A stretch of DNA of 64,000 nt, taken from the NCBI GenBank assembly GCA_035456105.1, contig DATIDV010000006.1:1-64000 (forward strand). The letters run 5' to 3'. The position numbers and the translations under genes are program-made. The stretch is from Viridibacterium sp035456105. Its GTDB lineage: Bacteria; Pseudomonadota; Gammaproteobacteria; Burkholderiales; Rhodocyclaceae. The notes under the pieces were generated by a model that saw only the letters and a list, made by a program, of their open reading frames with translations, did not search any database and was not told the origin of the DNA. Below, piece after piece: positions 47,464-56,936 of this stretch; position 1 is the stretch's first letter; every line of letters starts with the position of its first letter.

Positions 47464-49503
47464 ATGAACGTGCTGTTTGAAGAGGATGGTGTTTTCAAGA
47501 CCGGCACCATCCTGGCCGACAATGACACCTCCCTGCAGGTGGAAACCGCGCACGGCAAGCGGGTAAAACTCAAGGCCAACAGCATCCTGCTGCGCTATGC
47601 CAATCCCACGGCAAGCGAACTGCTGGCGCGCGCCGAACAGGAGGCCGCTGGCCTCGAAACGGATTTCCTGTGGGAGATGTGTGGCGATGCGGAGTTCGGT
47701 TTCACCGAATTTGCGCAGGACTATTTCGGCCACCCGCCAAGCGCCATCGAGGCCACGGCCCTGCTGCAAGGCCTGCAGGCCTCGCCCCTGCATTTTCACC
47801 GCAAGGGCCGCGGCCGCTTCCGCAAGGCACCGCCGGAAATCCTGCAGGCTGCACTGGCCGGTGCCGAGAAAAAGCGCCTGCAACAGGAATCCATTGCACG
47901 CATGAAGGACGAGCTGATCGCAGGCAAACTGCCGGCCGAGTTCGTGCCCATGCTCAAGCAGCTGCTCTACCGTCCGGATCGCAACAAGCTCGAAACCAAG
48001 GCTCTCGAAGCCGCCTGCGAAGCTTCCGGCATGTCAGTGCCGCGCCTCATGCTCAAGGCCGGCGCGCTGCCGTCCTCGCACGACTACCTGCTGGGTCGCT
48101 TTCTGTTCGAATACTTCCCCGAAGGCACCGGTTTCCCCGCGGTTGCCGCGCCTGACGCGATTGAAGAGCTGCCACTCGCCAACGTGCAGGCTTTCTCGAT
48201 CGACGATGCAACAACGACGGAGATCGACGATGCCCTGTCGCTGACCCCGCGTGAGGGCGGTGGCTGGATCGTCGGCATCCACATCGCTGCGCCATGCCTG
48301 GGCATCAAGCCCGGCTCGGAGATTGACAAGGCGATTGCGCGCAAACGCCTGTCGACGGTGTACATGCCAGGCAACAAGATCACCATGCTGCCCGACGACC
48401 TGGTCGACGTTTTCACGCTGGGCGCCGGTTCGGCACGACCTGCCGTATCGCTCTATGTCGAGGTGAACAGCGACTACTCGCTGGCAGGAACACGTTCCTG
48501 TATCGAGCGCGTGCCGGTCGCCGCCAATCTGCGTCATCACGACCTGGAGCCAGTGTTTAACGAAGAAACGCTCGCCAACGAGTTTGCCGGCACACCGGAT
48601 TTCGCCTTCAAGCGCGAGCTGAGCGTGTTGTGGGAGTTTGCGACCGTGCTCGAAGCTGGCCGCGGCAAGCCCTCGGCCAACCAGAACGCGATGGACTTCA
48701 ACTACTACGTGGACTGGGACACCGACACGCAGGACGGCCCCGGTCGCATCAGCATCGAGCGCCGCAAGCGCGGCTCGCCGCTCGATAAACTGGTGGCCGA
48801 GTTGATGATTCTCGCCAACAGCACATGGGGCAAACTGCTGCATGAAGCGGGCATACCGGCGATCTACCGCGCACAAACTGGTGGCCGCGTCCGCATGACT
48901 ACGGCGGCTGCGCCGCATGACGGCCTTGGCGTCGACTGTTACGCCTGGTCGACCAGTCCGCTGCGCCGCTACGTCGACATGTGCAATCAGTGGCAACTGC
49001 TCGCCCACCTGCGCGGCGAAACAGCGCACTTCCCGCCGGGCTCGGCCGATCTCGCCGCGGCGATGAACGACTTCGACCTCACCTACAAGGCCTATGCCGA
49101 ATTCCAGCAAGGCATGGAGCGCTACTGGTGCCTGCGCTGGCTGCGCCAGAACGACGACAAGGAAGTGGCGGGCAAGGTACTGCGCGAGAACATCGTGCGC
49201 CTCGAAGATGTACCGTTCGTCTTCAAGGTGCACTCGCTGCCGAACCTCAACAACGGCGATCGCGTGCAGCTCTCGCTGGAGCAGTTCGACCTGATCGACG
49301 TCGAGCTGCGCGCCAAGTACGTCGCCAACCTGCCACCACTGGCACAAGGTGGAGATGGCGCAGAGCAAGAGGATATCGAGGCCTCCGAACTGGTACTGGC
49401 TGGCAACGATGCCGAGGCCGCAAGTGCTGCCATCGTCACCGAGCTGAGCGCGGAGGCGGAGGCAGAAGCCAGTGCCTCCCTGAACCAGGACCCGACGCCG
49501 TGA
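47464..49503 (+). CDS. RNB-domain exoribonuclease (RNase II/R family)
   Basis: The start is ATG at 47464; an upstream frame from 47296 lacks support. The 679-residue protein has an N-terminal beta-barrel part, then the RNB catalytic core: FSIDDATTTEIDDALSL (the four-aspartate motif), GIHIAAPCLGI, RLSTVYMPGNKITMLPDD, and YAWSTSPLRRYVDMCNQWQL. A C-terminal S1-like region and an acidic tail (GGDGAEQEDIEASEL) follow. It degrades RNA 3' to 5'. It is shorter than RNase R and typical of the betaproteobacterial RNB protein placed before a TonB-like gene and aroE. Confidence 0.9.
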   Translation: MNVLFEEDGVFKTGTILADNDTSLQVETAHGKRVKLKANSILLRYANPTASELLARAEQEAAGLETDFLWEMCGDAEFGFTEFAQDYFGHPPSAIEATALLQGLQASPLHFHRKGRGRFRKAPPEILQAALAGAEKKRLQQESIARMKDELIAGKLPAEFVPMLKQLLYRPDRNKLETKALEAACEASGMSVPRLMLKAGALPSSHDYLLGRFLFEYFPEGTGFPAVAAPDAIEELPLANVQAFSIDDATTTEIDDALSLTPREGGGWIVGIHIAAPCLGIKPGSEIDKAIARKRLSTVYMPGNKITMLPDDLVDVFTLGAGSARPAVSLYVEVNSDYSLAGTRSCIERVPVAANLRHHDLEPVFNEETLANEFAGTPDFAFKRELSVLWEFATVLEAGRGKPSANQNAMDFNYYVDWDTDTQDGPGRISIERRKRGSPLDKLVAELMILANSTWGKLLHEAGIPAIYRAQTGGRVRMTTAAAPHDGLGVDCYAWSTSPLRRYVDMCNQWQLLAHLRGETAHFPPGSADLAAAMNDFDLTYKAYAEFQQGMERYWCLRWLRQNDDKEVAGKVLRENIVRLEDVPFVFKVHSLPNLNNGDRVQLSLEQFDLIDVELRAKYVANLPPLAQGGDGAEQEDIEASELVLAGNDAEAASAAIVTELSAEAEAEASASLNQDPTP

Positions 49504-49580
49504 CCGGAGCCTTTCACTTGCCCTGCGCGGCCGTCGGATTGACCACATTCCGGCGCTGAGCCCGGCGTAGAATCTGCCGC

Positions 49581-50594
49581 ATGCCGCCTCAAGCCCACCG
49601 CAGCACAGCCCCTACCGCCCCGGTAGCGCCTGCCACTCCCGCGAAAAAATCCGCCCGACGTGTGGAGAGTGCCCCTGCCCTGCTGGTGGCGAAACTACCT
49701 GCGCGCGAGAAAACGAAGCGTTTCTCCGTGGCCGTCGCCGTCGGCGCGGGGGCCTCGGCTGTTGCGCATGCCTTCATCCTGCTGGGCCTTGGCTTTGTCG
49801 TGCCCGAGGGCGGCGTGCGCAAGGAAAAGCCGCACCTCGACATGGTCATCGTCAACGCCAAGCACAAGCAGGCACCACGCACCGTGCAAGCTCTGGCGCA
49901 GGCCAATATGGATGGCGGCGGCAACACCGACAAGAACGAGATGGCGACTACGCCGCTGCCGCCCGAACGCGTCGACCAGGCTGGCGACTCGATGGTCGAC
50001 GCCAGCAAGCGCGTCGAAACCCTTGAAGCACGTCAGCGCACTCTGCTGGCACAAGCCCAGGCACTGGCATCGGTCGAGCAGGCAACAGGCCGTCGCGCCA
50101 ACGAGCAGGCACCGAGCGAAGCGCCGAAGAGCGGCGACGCTGCCGAGGACAAGACGCGTGCCATGGCCAAGCAGGAAGCCATCGTCGACCGGCGTCTGAG
50201 CGAATACGCAAAACGGCCGCGCAAGGCCTTCATCTCGCCGCACACCAAGGAATCACCGTTTGCGCTGTACACCGTTGCCTGGCGCAAGGTCGTGGAAGAT
50301 CTGGGCAATCTGAAATTCCCGAAGGGTGAGGACGGCCGCGCGATCTATGGCAGCGTCATGCTATCGGTCGAAATCAATCGCAAGGGCCAACTGGTCAACA
50401 CCTCGGTCGAACGCTCCTCGGGCGACAAGCGACTCGACGCCGCCGCGGTGCGCATCGTGCGCATGGGCTCACCGTTCAAACCGCTGCCACCAGAGACCGC
50501 GCGCGATACCGACATCCTCGTGATGGTGGAAACCTTCCGCTTCCAGAAGGTACAGGGCGACTCGACGCTGGAAGTGAAGAACGGCGGGCAGTAA
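49581..50594 (+). CDS. TonB-family energy transducer-like protein
   Basis: A 337-residue protein: a basic N-terminus, a membrane anchor (VAVAVGAGASAVAHAFILLGLGFVV, about 50-75), a long periplasmic helical region rich in Ala/Gln/Glu (residues 90-210) and a C-terminal TonB domain (GSVMLSVEINRKGQLVNTSVERSSGDKRLDAAAVRIVRMGSPFKPLPP). ExbB/ExbD genes are not adjacent. It might energise TonB receptors such as those in this window, but in this location TonB-like proteins are often linked to other envelope functions. It starts 77 bases after the RNB gene. Confidence 0.85.
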   Translation: MPPQAHRSTAPTAPVAPATPAKKSARRVESAPALLVAKLPAREKTKRFSVAVAVGAGASAVAHAFILLGLGFVVPEGGVRKEKPHLDMVIVNAKHKQAPRTVQALAQANMDGGGNTDKNEMATTPLPPERVDQAGDSMVDASKRVETLEARQRTLLAQAQALASVEQATGRRANEQAPSEAPKSGDAAEDKTRAMAKQEAIVDRRLSEYAKRPRKAFISPHTKESPFALYTVAWRKVVEDLGNLKFPKGEDGRAIYGSVMLSVEINRKGQLVNTSVERSSGDKRLDAAAVRIVRMGSPFKPLPPETARDTDILVMVETFRFQKVQGDSTLEVKNGGQ

Positions 50595-50652
50595 CCCTCT
50601 GTCCAGTGCGAAGACACCTCACGCCCCACAGAGGGTTTTGAACACAAGCCCA

Positions 50653-50774
50653 GAGTCCGTCAGGAAACGGAGCGAGCGGGTTGCCAGCAAGGCGGCTCGC
50701 GCAGAGCAGTGCTTCGGCACGGCGAGCGAGCCAACGCAGGTGGCAGCCCGCGCAGCCCGTTTCCTGACGGGCTC
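50653..50774. repeat. Palindromic element between convergent genes
   Basis: The arms 50653-50669 (GAGTCCGTCAGGAAACG) and 50758-50774 (CGTTTCCTGACGGGCTC) are inverted repeats with one mismatch. The interior has smaller mirrored words such as GCGAGC/GCTCGC. The right arm directly abuts the stop codon of the GGDEF-EAL gene. It may terminate both transcripts. Confidence 0.78.
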
Positions 50775-53549
50775 TTACTCGTTTGCGGCTATGTAGGGCG
50801 ACTTCATCCGGTGCTCGGCCTGCTCGGCCGCTACGGGTTTGCTGAGCACATAGCCCTGCGCCAGATCGCAGCCAAATTCACGCAAGGCTGCCAAGGTCTT
50901 CACGTCCTCAACGCCCTCGGCCACGACCTGCAGACCCAGGCTGTGTGCCAGACCAATGGTGGAGCGCACGATGATGGCGTCCTGCTCGTCGCTGAGCATG
51001 TCACGCACGAAGGAGCGGTCGATCTTCAGCGCATGCAGCGGCAGGCGCTTGAGATAGGCGAGTGACGAGTAGCCGGTGCCAAAATCGTCGATCGACAGGC
51101 GCATGCCTTGTTCGACCAGACGCTCGACCACCGACATGGCGCGATTCGGGTCGCCAATCAGCGCCGTTTCCGTGATCTCCAGTTCGAGCAGATGCGGCGG
51201 CACGCAGTACTCCTGGAGCAGCGCCGCCATCGAATCGGGGAAGGTCACGTCAAGCAGATTGCGCGTCGACAGATTGATCGACACCGGCAGGTCGAGGCCG
51301 CGCTGATGCCAGTCACGCATCTGCTCCAGTGCACGACGCGCGACCCATAACGTAAGCGGGCGGATCAGGTCGCTCGTTTCGGCAAACTGGATGAACTCGC
51401 CCGGCGGAATCTGGCCGAGCTGCGGATGCATCCAGCGCACCAGCGCCTCGCTGCCCGACCACTCGCCGGTCGCCAGATCGAGCTTGGGCTGGAAATGCAG
51501 CACGAGCTGATTGCCCCCGATGGCCGAGCCCAGCTCGGTGATCATGGCGAGGCGGCGCGGATTGTGCTGATCAAGCTCCGCGTTATAGGTACTGACGTTG
51601 CCCACCGCGCTCTTGGCCGCGTACATGGCTACGTCGGCACAGCGCAGCAGCGCATTACTGGAATCGCCGTGCTGCGGATAAATCGCGACGCCGATACTGC
51701 CGCCAAGCTCGATGGCGATGCCCTGCACATCGAACGGCCGGCGCAAGGCCGACACCAGCTCAAGCGCCAGGCCATTCGCATCGTCGAGCCCATCGGTCAC
51801 GCGCAGCAGGATCGCGAATTCGTCCCCGCCGAGGCGTGCCAGCATGGCATCACGCCGCTTCAAGGCCTCGCCCAGGCGTTCGCCAGCCAGCTTGATAAGC
51901 AAATCGCCGGCATGGTGACCAAGGGTGTCGTTGACCTCCTTGAAGCGGTCCAGATCAAGCAACATCAGACCGACCGATTGTGCGCATTCGCCGGCCTGAG
52001 AGATGGCGCGCGTCGCTTCGCGGTGCAGATGGGCGCGATTGGGCAATAAAGTCAGGGAGTCGTGCATGGCCTGGTATTCAAGCTCCTGCACATGCCGTGC
52101 ATTGACCATGGCCAGCGACACGGTCTGGCACACCGTGTTGAGCGTTTCCATTTCAATGTCGCCGAACGTCACGTTGGCTTCGTGGAACAGCAGGCCGATG
52201 CTGCCCAGTGCTTCGCCGCTGAATACCAGCGGCAGCACGACCAGTGATTTGAAACCACAATTGAGCAAGCCGATCTTGGCTTCGGGAACGAGCCGCTCGT
52301 CTCGCTCAACATCGCCGCTGACGAGAATGCGATTCTCCTGCAAGGCGCGTCCGGCAAGGCTGCCCTTGACGGGAATGCCATATGCATCATCGCCCATGAG
52401 CTCTGCAACCCCCTCGCCATCCACGGCAATGCGCTGCATGGTCAGCCCGTCAGGTTGCGCGCGCAGAAAGGTTATGCACGGCACATCCTGCAGCATGCGC
52501 AACACGCGCACGGTTTCCGCTGCGATCTGATTCACATCTGTCATGCCGTGCAGATGGCTGGCGAGACGGTTAACCACCTGCAGTGCGCCATTACGGCGCG
52601 CCAGCAACAGGGCCGACTGATGACGTACGCGCTCGGCCTGACGGCGCTCGGTCACGTCGCGCACAATGGCCATCACCACGCGCTCGCCGCCAGAGAGAAT
52701 GGAGGCTGCACTGATTTCGGCCTCCCATTCAACACCGCTGGGGCGACGGAAAATCCATTCGAAAAAGGTGGGCGTGCCATCCTCGATTTCCTTGAGCATG
52801 GCGATCAGGCGTGGCGCAGACATCTGCCCGTCGGGCTGGACCGGCGGTGAAAAGCCGCCGCGTATCGACCCCAGCAAGGCCTCGCGCGTGCAGCCGAAAA
52901 TGGCCAGCGCGCGCGGGTTGCAGTCGACGATGAGACCGCCCCTGAGCGTCAGGATGGCGTCACCCGCCGCATTGAACAGGGTGCGGTACTGACGCTCACT
53001 GTCCTTGAGCGAGTGGAACATGAGTAGTTGCGACACGAGGTCGGCCACCGAGGTGGCGAAGTTCTGCTCGTCGCGGCTCCACAGCCGCGCACTGCCGACA
53101 TGCTCGATGCACAACACGCCGCAGAAACGCCCGGCGTTATGCAGTATTGCGTCGAGCATCGCGCCGATGCCCAGAGGAATGAGATAGCTGGCCGCAAACT
53201 CGGCAGTCCGGTAGTCATTTACCGCGTCAGCCGCATCAATGACGCGTCCTGACGTCAAGGCACGGAAATAGCCGGGGTACTCCTGCGCCTGCAATTTCCT
53301 GCCACGCTCGAAGCACCCTTCCTTCACCAGCAATTGCTGAACGCAGGCCATGCCCGGCGGCACGTCGTCCTGTGACAGCCACACGCCAACACGGGCGACG
53401 TCAAGCGCCTGCGCGACGCTGGCCGTGACGTGACGCAAGGCGCCGTCGAGGTCGCTCAGCCACAGCGCCTCATCTCTCGAAAGACGAATGAACGCTGACT
53501 GCAAGCTATTCGACAGGTTTTCCAGGTGCTCTACCGACGGAAATATCAT
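50775..53549 (-). CDS. GAF-PAS-GAF-GGDEF-EAL cyclic-di-GMP signalling protein
   Basis: A 924-residue soluble protein. First GAF about 20-175; PAS about 185-310 (FNAAGDAILTLRGGLIVDCNPRALAIFG); second GAF about 325-480; GGDEF about 490-655 with an intact GGDEF (ARLGGDEFAILLR); EAL about 665-910 with SEALVRW, SINLSTRNL, ITETALIG, DDFGTGYSSLAYL and KIDRSFV. Both catalytic motifs look intact, so it could make and degrade c-di-GMP, with sensory domains deciding the direction. No transmembrane segment or signal is visible. The gene is single. Confidence 0.92.
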   Translation of the reverse strand: MIFPSVEHLENLSNSLQSAFIRLSRDEALWLSDLDGALRHVTASVAQALDVARVGVWLSQDDVPPGMACVQQLLVKEGCFERGRKLQAQEYPGYFRALTSGRVIDAADAVNDYRTAEFAASYLIPLGIGAMLDAILHNAGRFCGVLCIEHVGSARLWSRDEQNFATSVADLVSQLLMFHSLKDSERQYRTLFNAAGDAILTLRGGLIVDCNPRALAIFGCTREALLGSIRGGFSPPVQPDGQMSAPRLIAMLKEIEDGTPTFFEWIFRRPSGVEWEAEISAASILSGGERVVMAIVRDVTERRQAERVRHQSALLLARRNGALQVVNRLASHLHGMTDVNQIAAETVRVLRMLQDVPCITFLRAQPDGLTMQRIAVDGEGVAELMGDDAYGIPVKGSLAGRALQENRILVSGDVERDERLVPEAKIGLLNCGFKSLVVLPLVFSGEALGSIGLLFHEANVTFGDIEMETLNTVCQTVSLAMVNARHVQELEYQAMHDSLTLLPNRAHLHREATRAISQAGECAQSVGLMLLDLDRFKEVNDTLGHHAGDLLIKLAGERLGEALKRRDAMLARLGGDEFAILLRVTDGLDDANGLALELVSALRRPFDVQGIAIELGGSIGVAIYPQHGDSSNALLRCADVAMYAAKSAVGNVSTYNAELDQHNPRRLAMITELGSAIGGNQLVLHFQPKLDLATGEWSGSEALVRWMHPQLGQIPPGEFIQFAETSDLIRPLTLWVARRALEQMRDWHQRGLDLPVSINLSTRNLLDVTFPDSMAALLQEYCVPPHLLELEITETALIGDPNRAMSVVERLVEQGMRLSIDDFGTGYSSLAYLKRLPLHALKIDRSFVRDMLSDEQDAIIVRSTIGLAHSLGLQVVAEGVEDVKTLAALREFGCDLAQGYVLSKPVAAEQAEHRMKSPYIAANE

Positions 53550-53766
53550 TCTGCTCTTCTGGTCTTCCTGTTACCGCTGAACTGGCAGGCGGGCGCGAAC
53601 GGGGCGTCCGGATTTGCCGGATAGATGTCATCCGGGGAATCGCCGCCTCTCTGGAACTAACGGCCTGAGCGGGCAGAACTGCAGGGGGACAGGGCTTTGA
53701 GGCGCCGAGCGGCGCAACCCCAGAAAAGACGCGGCAGAAGAGAGGCTTACGCGTGACCTGAATGCA

Positions 53767-53801
53767 AAACAGGGCGCCAAACAAACGTTTGAGCGCCCTG
53801 T
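53767..53801 (-). terminator. Intrinsic terminator after ilvD
   Basis: CAGGGCGC and GCGCCCTG form a stem around an ACAAACGTTTG loop region, followed on the minus strand by TTTTGC. It lies 25 bases past the ilvD stop. The rest of the 53550-53825 gap holds no supported gene. Confidence 0.75.
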
Positions 53802-53825
53802 CTGCCTTGCAGCGGCGTGATGGAT

Positions 53826-55688
53826 TTAACGCTGGACTTGCTTTACATCACGCACGGCGCCGGTGTCGGCACTGGTGGTCAGCGCGGCATAGGCCTGCAG
53901 CGCAGCAGAAACGTAACGCACGCGGTTGGCCGGCTTCCACGCCGCGCTGCCACGAGCATTCATGGCGGCGCGGCGATCAGCCAGTTCCTGATCCGGAATG
54001 GCCAGACGGATGCTGCGCTTCGGAATGTCGATCTCGATCGTGTCACCTTCCTCAACCAGGGCGATCGCGCCGCCCATGGCCGCTTCAGGCGAAGCGTGAC
54101 CGATCGACAGACCCGAGGTGCCACCGGAGAAGCGACCATCGGTCAGCAGCGCGCACTCCTTACCAAGCCCTTGCGACTTGAGATAAGAGGTCGGGTAGAG
54201 CATTTCCTGCATGCCGGGGCCGCCCTTCGGGCCTTCGTAGCGAATCACCACCACATCACCGGCGATGACTTCGTCGGCCAGAATGGCTTCAACGGCCGCG
54301 TCCTGGCTTTCGTAGACACGTGCGCGGCCCTTGAAGGCCCAGATCGACTCGTCGACGCCCGCCGTCTTCACGATGCAGCCGTTCTCGGCGATATTGCCGT
54401 AGAGCACGGCCAGACCACCGTCCTTGGAGTAGGCATTGGCGACATCGCGGATACAGCCCTGGGTGCGATCCAGATCCAGCTCGTTGAAGCGCTTGTCCTG
54501 GCTGAAAGCGACCTGCGTCGGCACGCCGCCGGGGGCCGCACGGAAGAAGTCGAATACGTGATTGTCATGGGCGCGCATGACATCCCAGGTGTGCAGGGCT
54601 TCGCCCAGCGTCTTGGTGTGCACGGTGTAGCAATCGCGATTGATGAGACCGCCACGATCGAGCTCGGCGAGGATGCCATACACCCCACCGGCGCGATGCA
54701 CGTCTTCGATATGGAACTTGTCGGTCGCTGGTGCCACCTTGCACACGCAGGGCACCTTGCGCGAGATGCGGTCGATGTCCTTCATCTTGAAGTCGACGCC
54801 CGCCTCACTCGCGGCGGCCAGCAGGTGCAGCACGGTATTGGTGGAGCCGCCCATGGCCACGTCGAGGCTCATGGCATTCTCGAAGGCCTTGTAGGTGGCG
54901 ATGGAGCGCGGCAGGACGTTGTGGTCTTCCTGCTCGTAATAGCGCTTACACAGCTCAACCACGGTGCGGCCAGCGCGCAGGAAAAGCTCCTTGCGGTCGG
55001 CATGTGTCGCGACGATGGTGCCGTTGCCTGGCAGGGACAGGCCCAGCGCCTCGGTCAGACAGTTCATCGAGTTGGCAGTGAACATGCCCGAGCAGGAGCC
55101 ACAGGTCGGACAGGCGGAACGCTCGATCTCGGCCACGTCGGCATCGGAGACGTGCTTGTCGGCCGCCTTGACCATGGCATCAACGAGGTCGAGCTTGATG
55201 ACCTGCTCGGCGCCGGGCGTCTTGGCGATGACCTTGCCCGCTTCCATCGGGCCGCCGGACACGAACACGACCGGGATATTGAGGCGCATGGCGGCCATCA
55301 GCATGCCGGGGGTGATCTTGTCGCAGTTGGAAATGCACACCATGGCGTCCGCACAGTGGGCGTTGACCATGTACTCGACCGAGTCGGCGATCAGTTCGCG
55401 CGAGGGCAGCGAATAGAGCATGCCCCCATGACCCATGGCGATGCCGTCATCGACGGCAATCGTATTGAACTCCTTGGCGACGCCGCCATGCGCTTCGATC
55501 TCGCGCGCCACCATCTGGCCCAGATCCTTGAGGTGCACGTGACCCGGCACGAACTGCGTGAAGCTATTGACGACGGCGACGATGGGCTTGCCGAAATCGC
55601 CATCCTTCATGCCTGTGGCGCGCCACAGGGCGCGAGCGCCCGCCATGTTGCGGCCGTGAGTGGTGGTACGGGAACGGTATTGCGGCAT
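53826..55688 (-). CDS. ilvD: Dihydroxy-acid dehydratase
   Basis: The start ATG at 55688 has GGAG 7 bases upstream and gives MPQYRSRTTTHGRNMAGARAL, the standard IlvD start; 620 residues. Cluster ligands are in ISNCDKITPGM and CPTCGSCSGMFTANSM, with GTSGLSIGHASPEA near the C-terminus. It dehydrates dihydroxy acids in valine, leucine and isoleucine synthesis and carries an iron-sulfur cluster. It is divergent from lgt and followed by a terminator. Confidence 0.97.
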   Translation of the reverse strand: MPQYRSRTTTHGRNMAGARALWRATGMKDGDFGKPIVAVVNSFTQFVPGHVHLKDLGQMVAREIEAHGGVAKEFNTIAVDDGIAMGHGGMLYSLPSRELIADSVEYMVNAHCADAMVCISNCDKITPGMLMAAMRLNIPVVFVSGGPMEAGKVIAKTPGAEQVIKLDLVDAMVKAADKHVSDADVAEIERSACPTCGSCSGMFTANSMNCLTEALGLSLPGNGTIVATHADRKELFLRAGRTVVELCKRYYEQEDHNVLPRSIATYKAFENAMSLDVAMGGSTNTVLHLLAAASEAGVDFKMKDIDRISRKVPCVCKVAPATDKFHIEDVHRAGGVYGILAELDRGGLINRDCYTVHTKTLGEALHTWDVMRAHDNHVFDFFRAAPGGVPTQVAFSQDKRFNELDLDRTQGCIRDVANAYSKDGGLAVLYGNIAENGCIVKTAGVDESIWAFKGRARVYESQDAAVEAILADEVIAGDVVVIRYEGPKGGPGMQEMLYPTSYLKSQGLGKECALLTDGRFSGGTSGLSIGHASPEAAMGGAIALVEEGDTIEIDIPKRSIRLAIPDQELADRRAAMNARGSAAWKPANRVRYVSAALQAYAALTTSADTGAVRDVKQVQR

Positions 55689-55783
55689 AGCAGATCTCCG
55701 GTTCATGCCCGCACCGAAATGACAGGGCATGAGTTGTGTTTCAATTGAGCCCTCGATTCTAGCCCAAGCCGACACAGACCCCC

Positions 55784-56665
55784 ATGCTCGTCCACCCACA
55801 GTTTGATCCCATCGCCGTCTCGCTCGGCCCGCTGCACGTGCGCTGGTACGGCCTCATGTACCTTCTCGCCTTCATGCTTTTCGTCTGGCTGGGCAAGTAT
55901 CGCGCGCGCAAGAATGCCTTCCTTGGCTGGGCACCGAGCGAAGTCGATGACCTGCTGTTCTACGGCGCGCTGGGCGTGGTGCTGGGCGGCCGCATCGGCT
56001 ACGTGGTGTTCTACAAGATGGGCTACTACCTCGGCCATCCACTGGAGGCGCTCTACATCTGGCAGGGCGGCATGAGCTTTCACGGCGGCTTCATCGGTGT
56101 GCTCGTCGCCCTGTGGCTGTTCGGGCGCAAGACGAAGCGGACCTTCTGGCAGATCGGCGATTTCGTCGCGCCGCTGGTGCCGACGGGCCTCGCAGCGGGG
56201 CGCATGGGCAATTTCATCAATGGCGAGCTGTGGGGGCGTGCTACCTCGCCCACGGCGCCATGGGCCACGCTGTTTCCGCAGGCTCGCGCTGAAGACGCGC
56301 TGGCAGTGCAGACGGCGCCATCGCTACAGCAATCCCTCATGCCGTATGTGGACAGGTTTGATCATCTCCAGTACCTGGCGCTGCCACGTCACCCCTCGCA
56401 GCTTTATCAGTTCGCACTGGAAGGGCTGACGCTGTTCCTGATCCTGTGGCTCTACACACGCAAACAGCGCCCGCTGGCAGCGGCCTCAGCGGTCTTCCTG
56501 ATCGGCTACGGGATGTTCCGTTTCATCGCCGAATACGGCCGCGAGCCAGACAGCTTCCTTGGCCTGCTGGCCTTCAACCTGTCGATGGGCCAGCTCTTGA
56601 GCCTGCCGATGATCCTGTTCGGTATTGGCGTATGGGTCTGGGCACATCGCAAGCATCCGGCCTGA
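55784..56665 (+). CDS. lgt: Prolipoprotein diacylglyceryl transferase
   Basis: A 293-residue inner-membrane protein with about seven helices. Marks are VRWYGLMYLLAF at the N-terminus, GGRIGYVVFY, MSFHGGFIGV and the signature GRMGNFINGELWGR; YGMFRFIAEYGREPD closes the active site. It attaches diacylglycerol to the lipobox cysteine of prolipoproteins, such as the one at 16937. The TGA is followed by the promoter of the manganese exporter. Confidence 0.97.
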   Translation: MLVHPQFDPIAVSLGPLHVRWYGLMYLLAFMLFVWLGKYRARKNAFLGWAPSEVDDLLFYGALGVVLGGRIGYVVFYKMGYYLGHPLEALYIWQGGMSFHGGFIGVLVALWLFGRKTKRTFWQIGDFVAPLVPTGLAAGRMGNFINGELWGRATSPTAPWATLFPQARAEDALAVQTAPSLQQSLMPYVDRFDHLQYLALPRHPSQLYQFALEGLTLFLILWLYTRKQRPLAAASAVFLIGYGMFRFIAEYGREPDSFLGLLAFNLSMGQLLSLPMILFGIGVWVWAHRKHPA

Positions 56666-56714
56666 ACGAGATGTGTAAGTCTGCAAAAGCAGACCGCGGC
56701 CGGGCGAAGGTCCG

Positions 56715-56720
56715 TATAAT
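56715..56720 (+). promoter_or_regulatory. -10 element of the riboswitch-controlled transcript
   Basis: A perfect TATAAT places the start of transcription near 56727, immediately before the conserved GGGAGTAGCC of the riboswitch. Confidence 0.7.
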
Positions 56721-56729
56721 CCGCCCCGT

Positions 56730-56936
56730 CATCAGGGAGTAGCCTCCTTCTTCAGAGGGACCTGCATCAACAGACTTGGCGCCGGCGCAATGCACGGGCC
56801 ATGGTGCAGGTGACATCCCGCCACTTAGCGTGGCGAGCTTGTTTGGCGAGACTTTTGACTGCTTCAGCACCGACGGGTCGGCTGGCTGAGGCAGTCATGG
56901 TTTCGTCCACAAGCCGGCCCGCGGAGTCATCATCAA
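56730..56936 (+). ncRNA. yybP-ykoY manganese riboswitch
   Basis: The leader begins with AGGGAGTAGCCTCC, the hallmark 5' motif of yybP-ykoY RNAs. CCTGCATC pairs later with GGTGCAGG, GGCGAGACTTTTGAC matches the 3' conserved part, and a final stem GACTGCTTCAGC/GCTGAGGCAGTC lies before the GGAG ribosome binding site. Such riboswitches sense Mn2+ and switch on exporter genes. The gene behind it is a GDT1-type exporter, which agrees. Confidence 0.82.

Noticed and set aside
48034..49548. 504-residue minus-strand frame opposite the RNB gene
   Set aside because: It is a shadow frame; the plus-strand product has all catalytic motifs.
53817..55748. 643-residue open frame opposite ilvD
   Set aside because: It is a mirror of the ilvD codon pattern and rich in His/Asp/Gly, with no recognisable fold.
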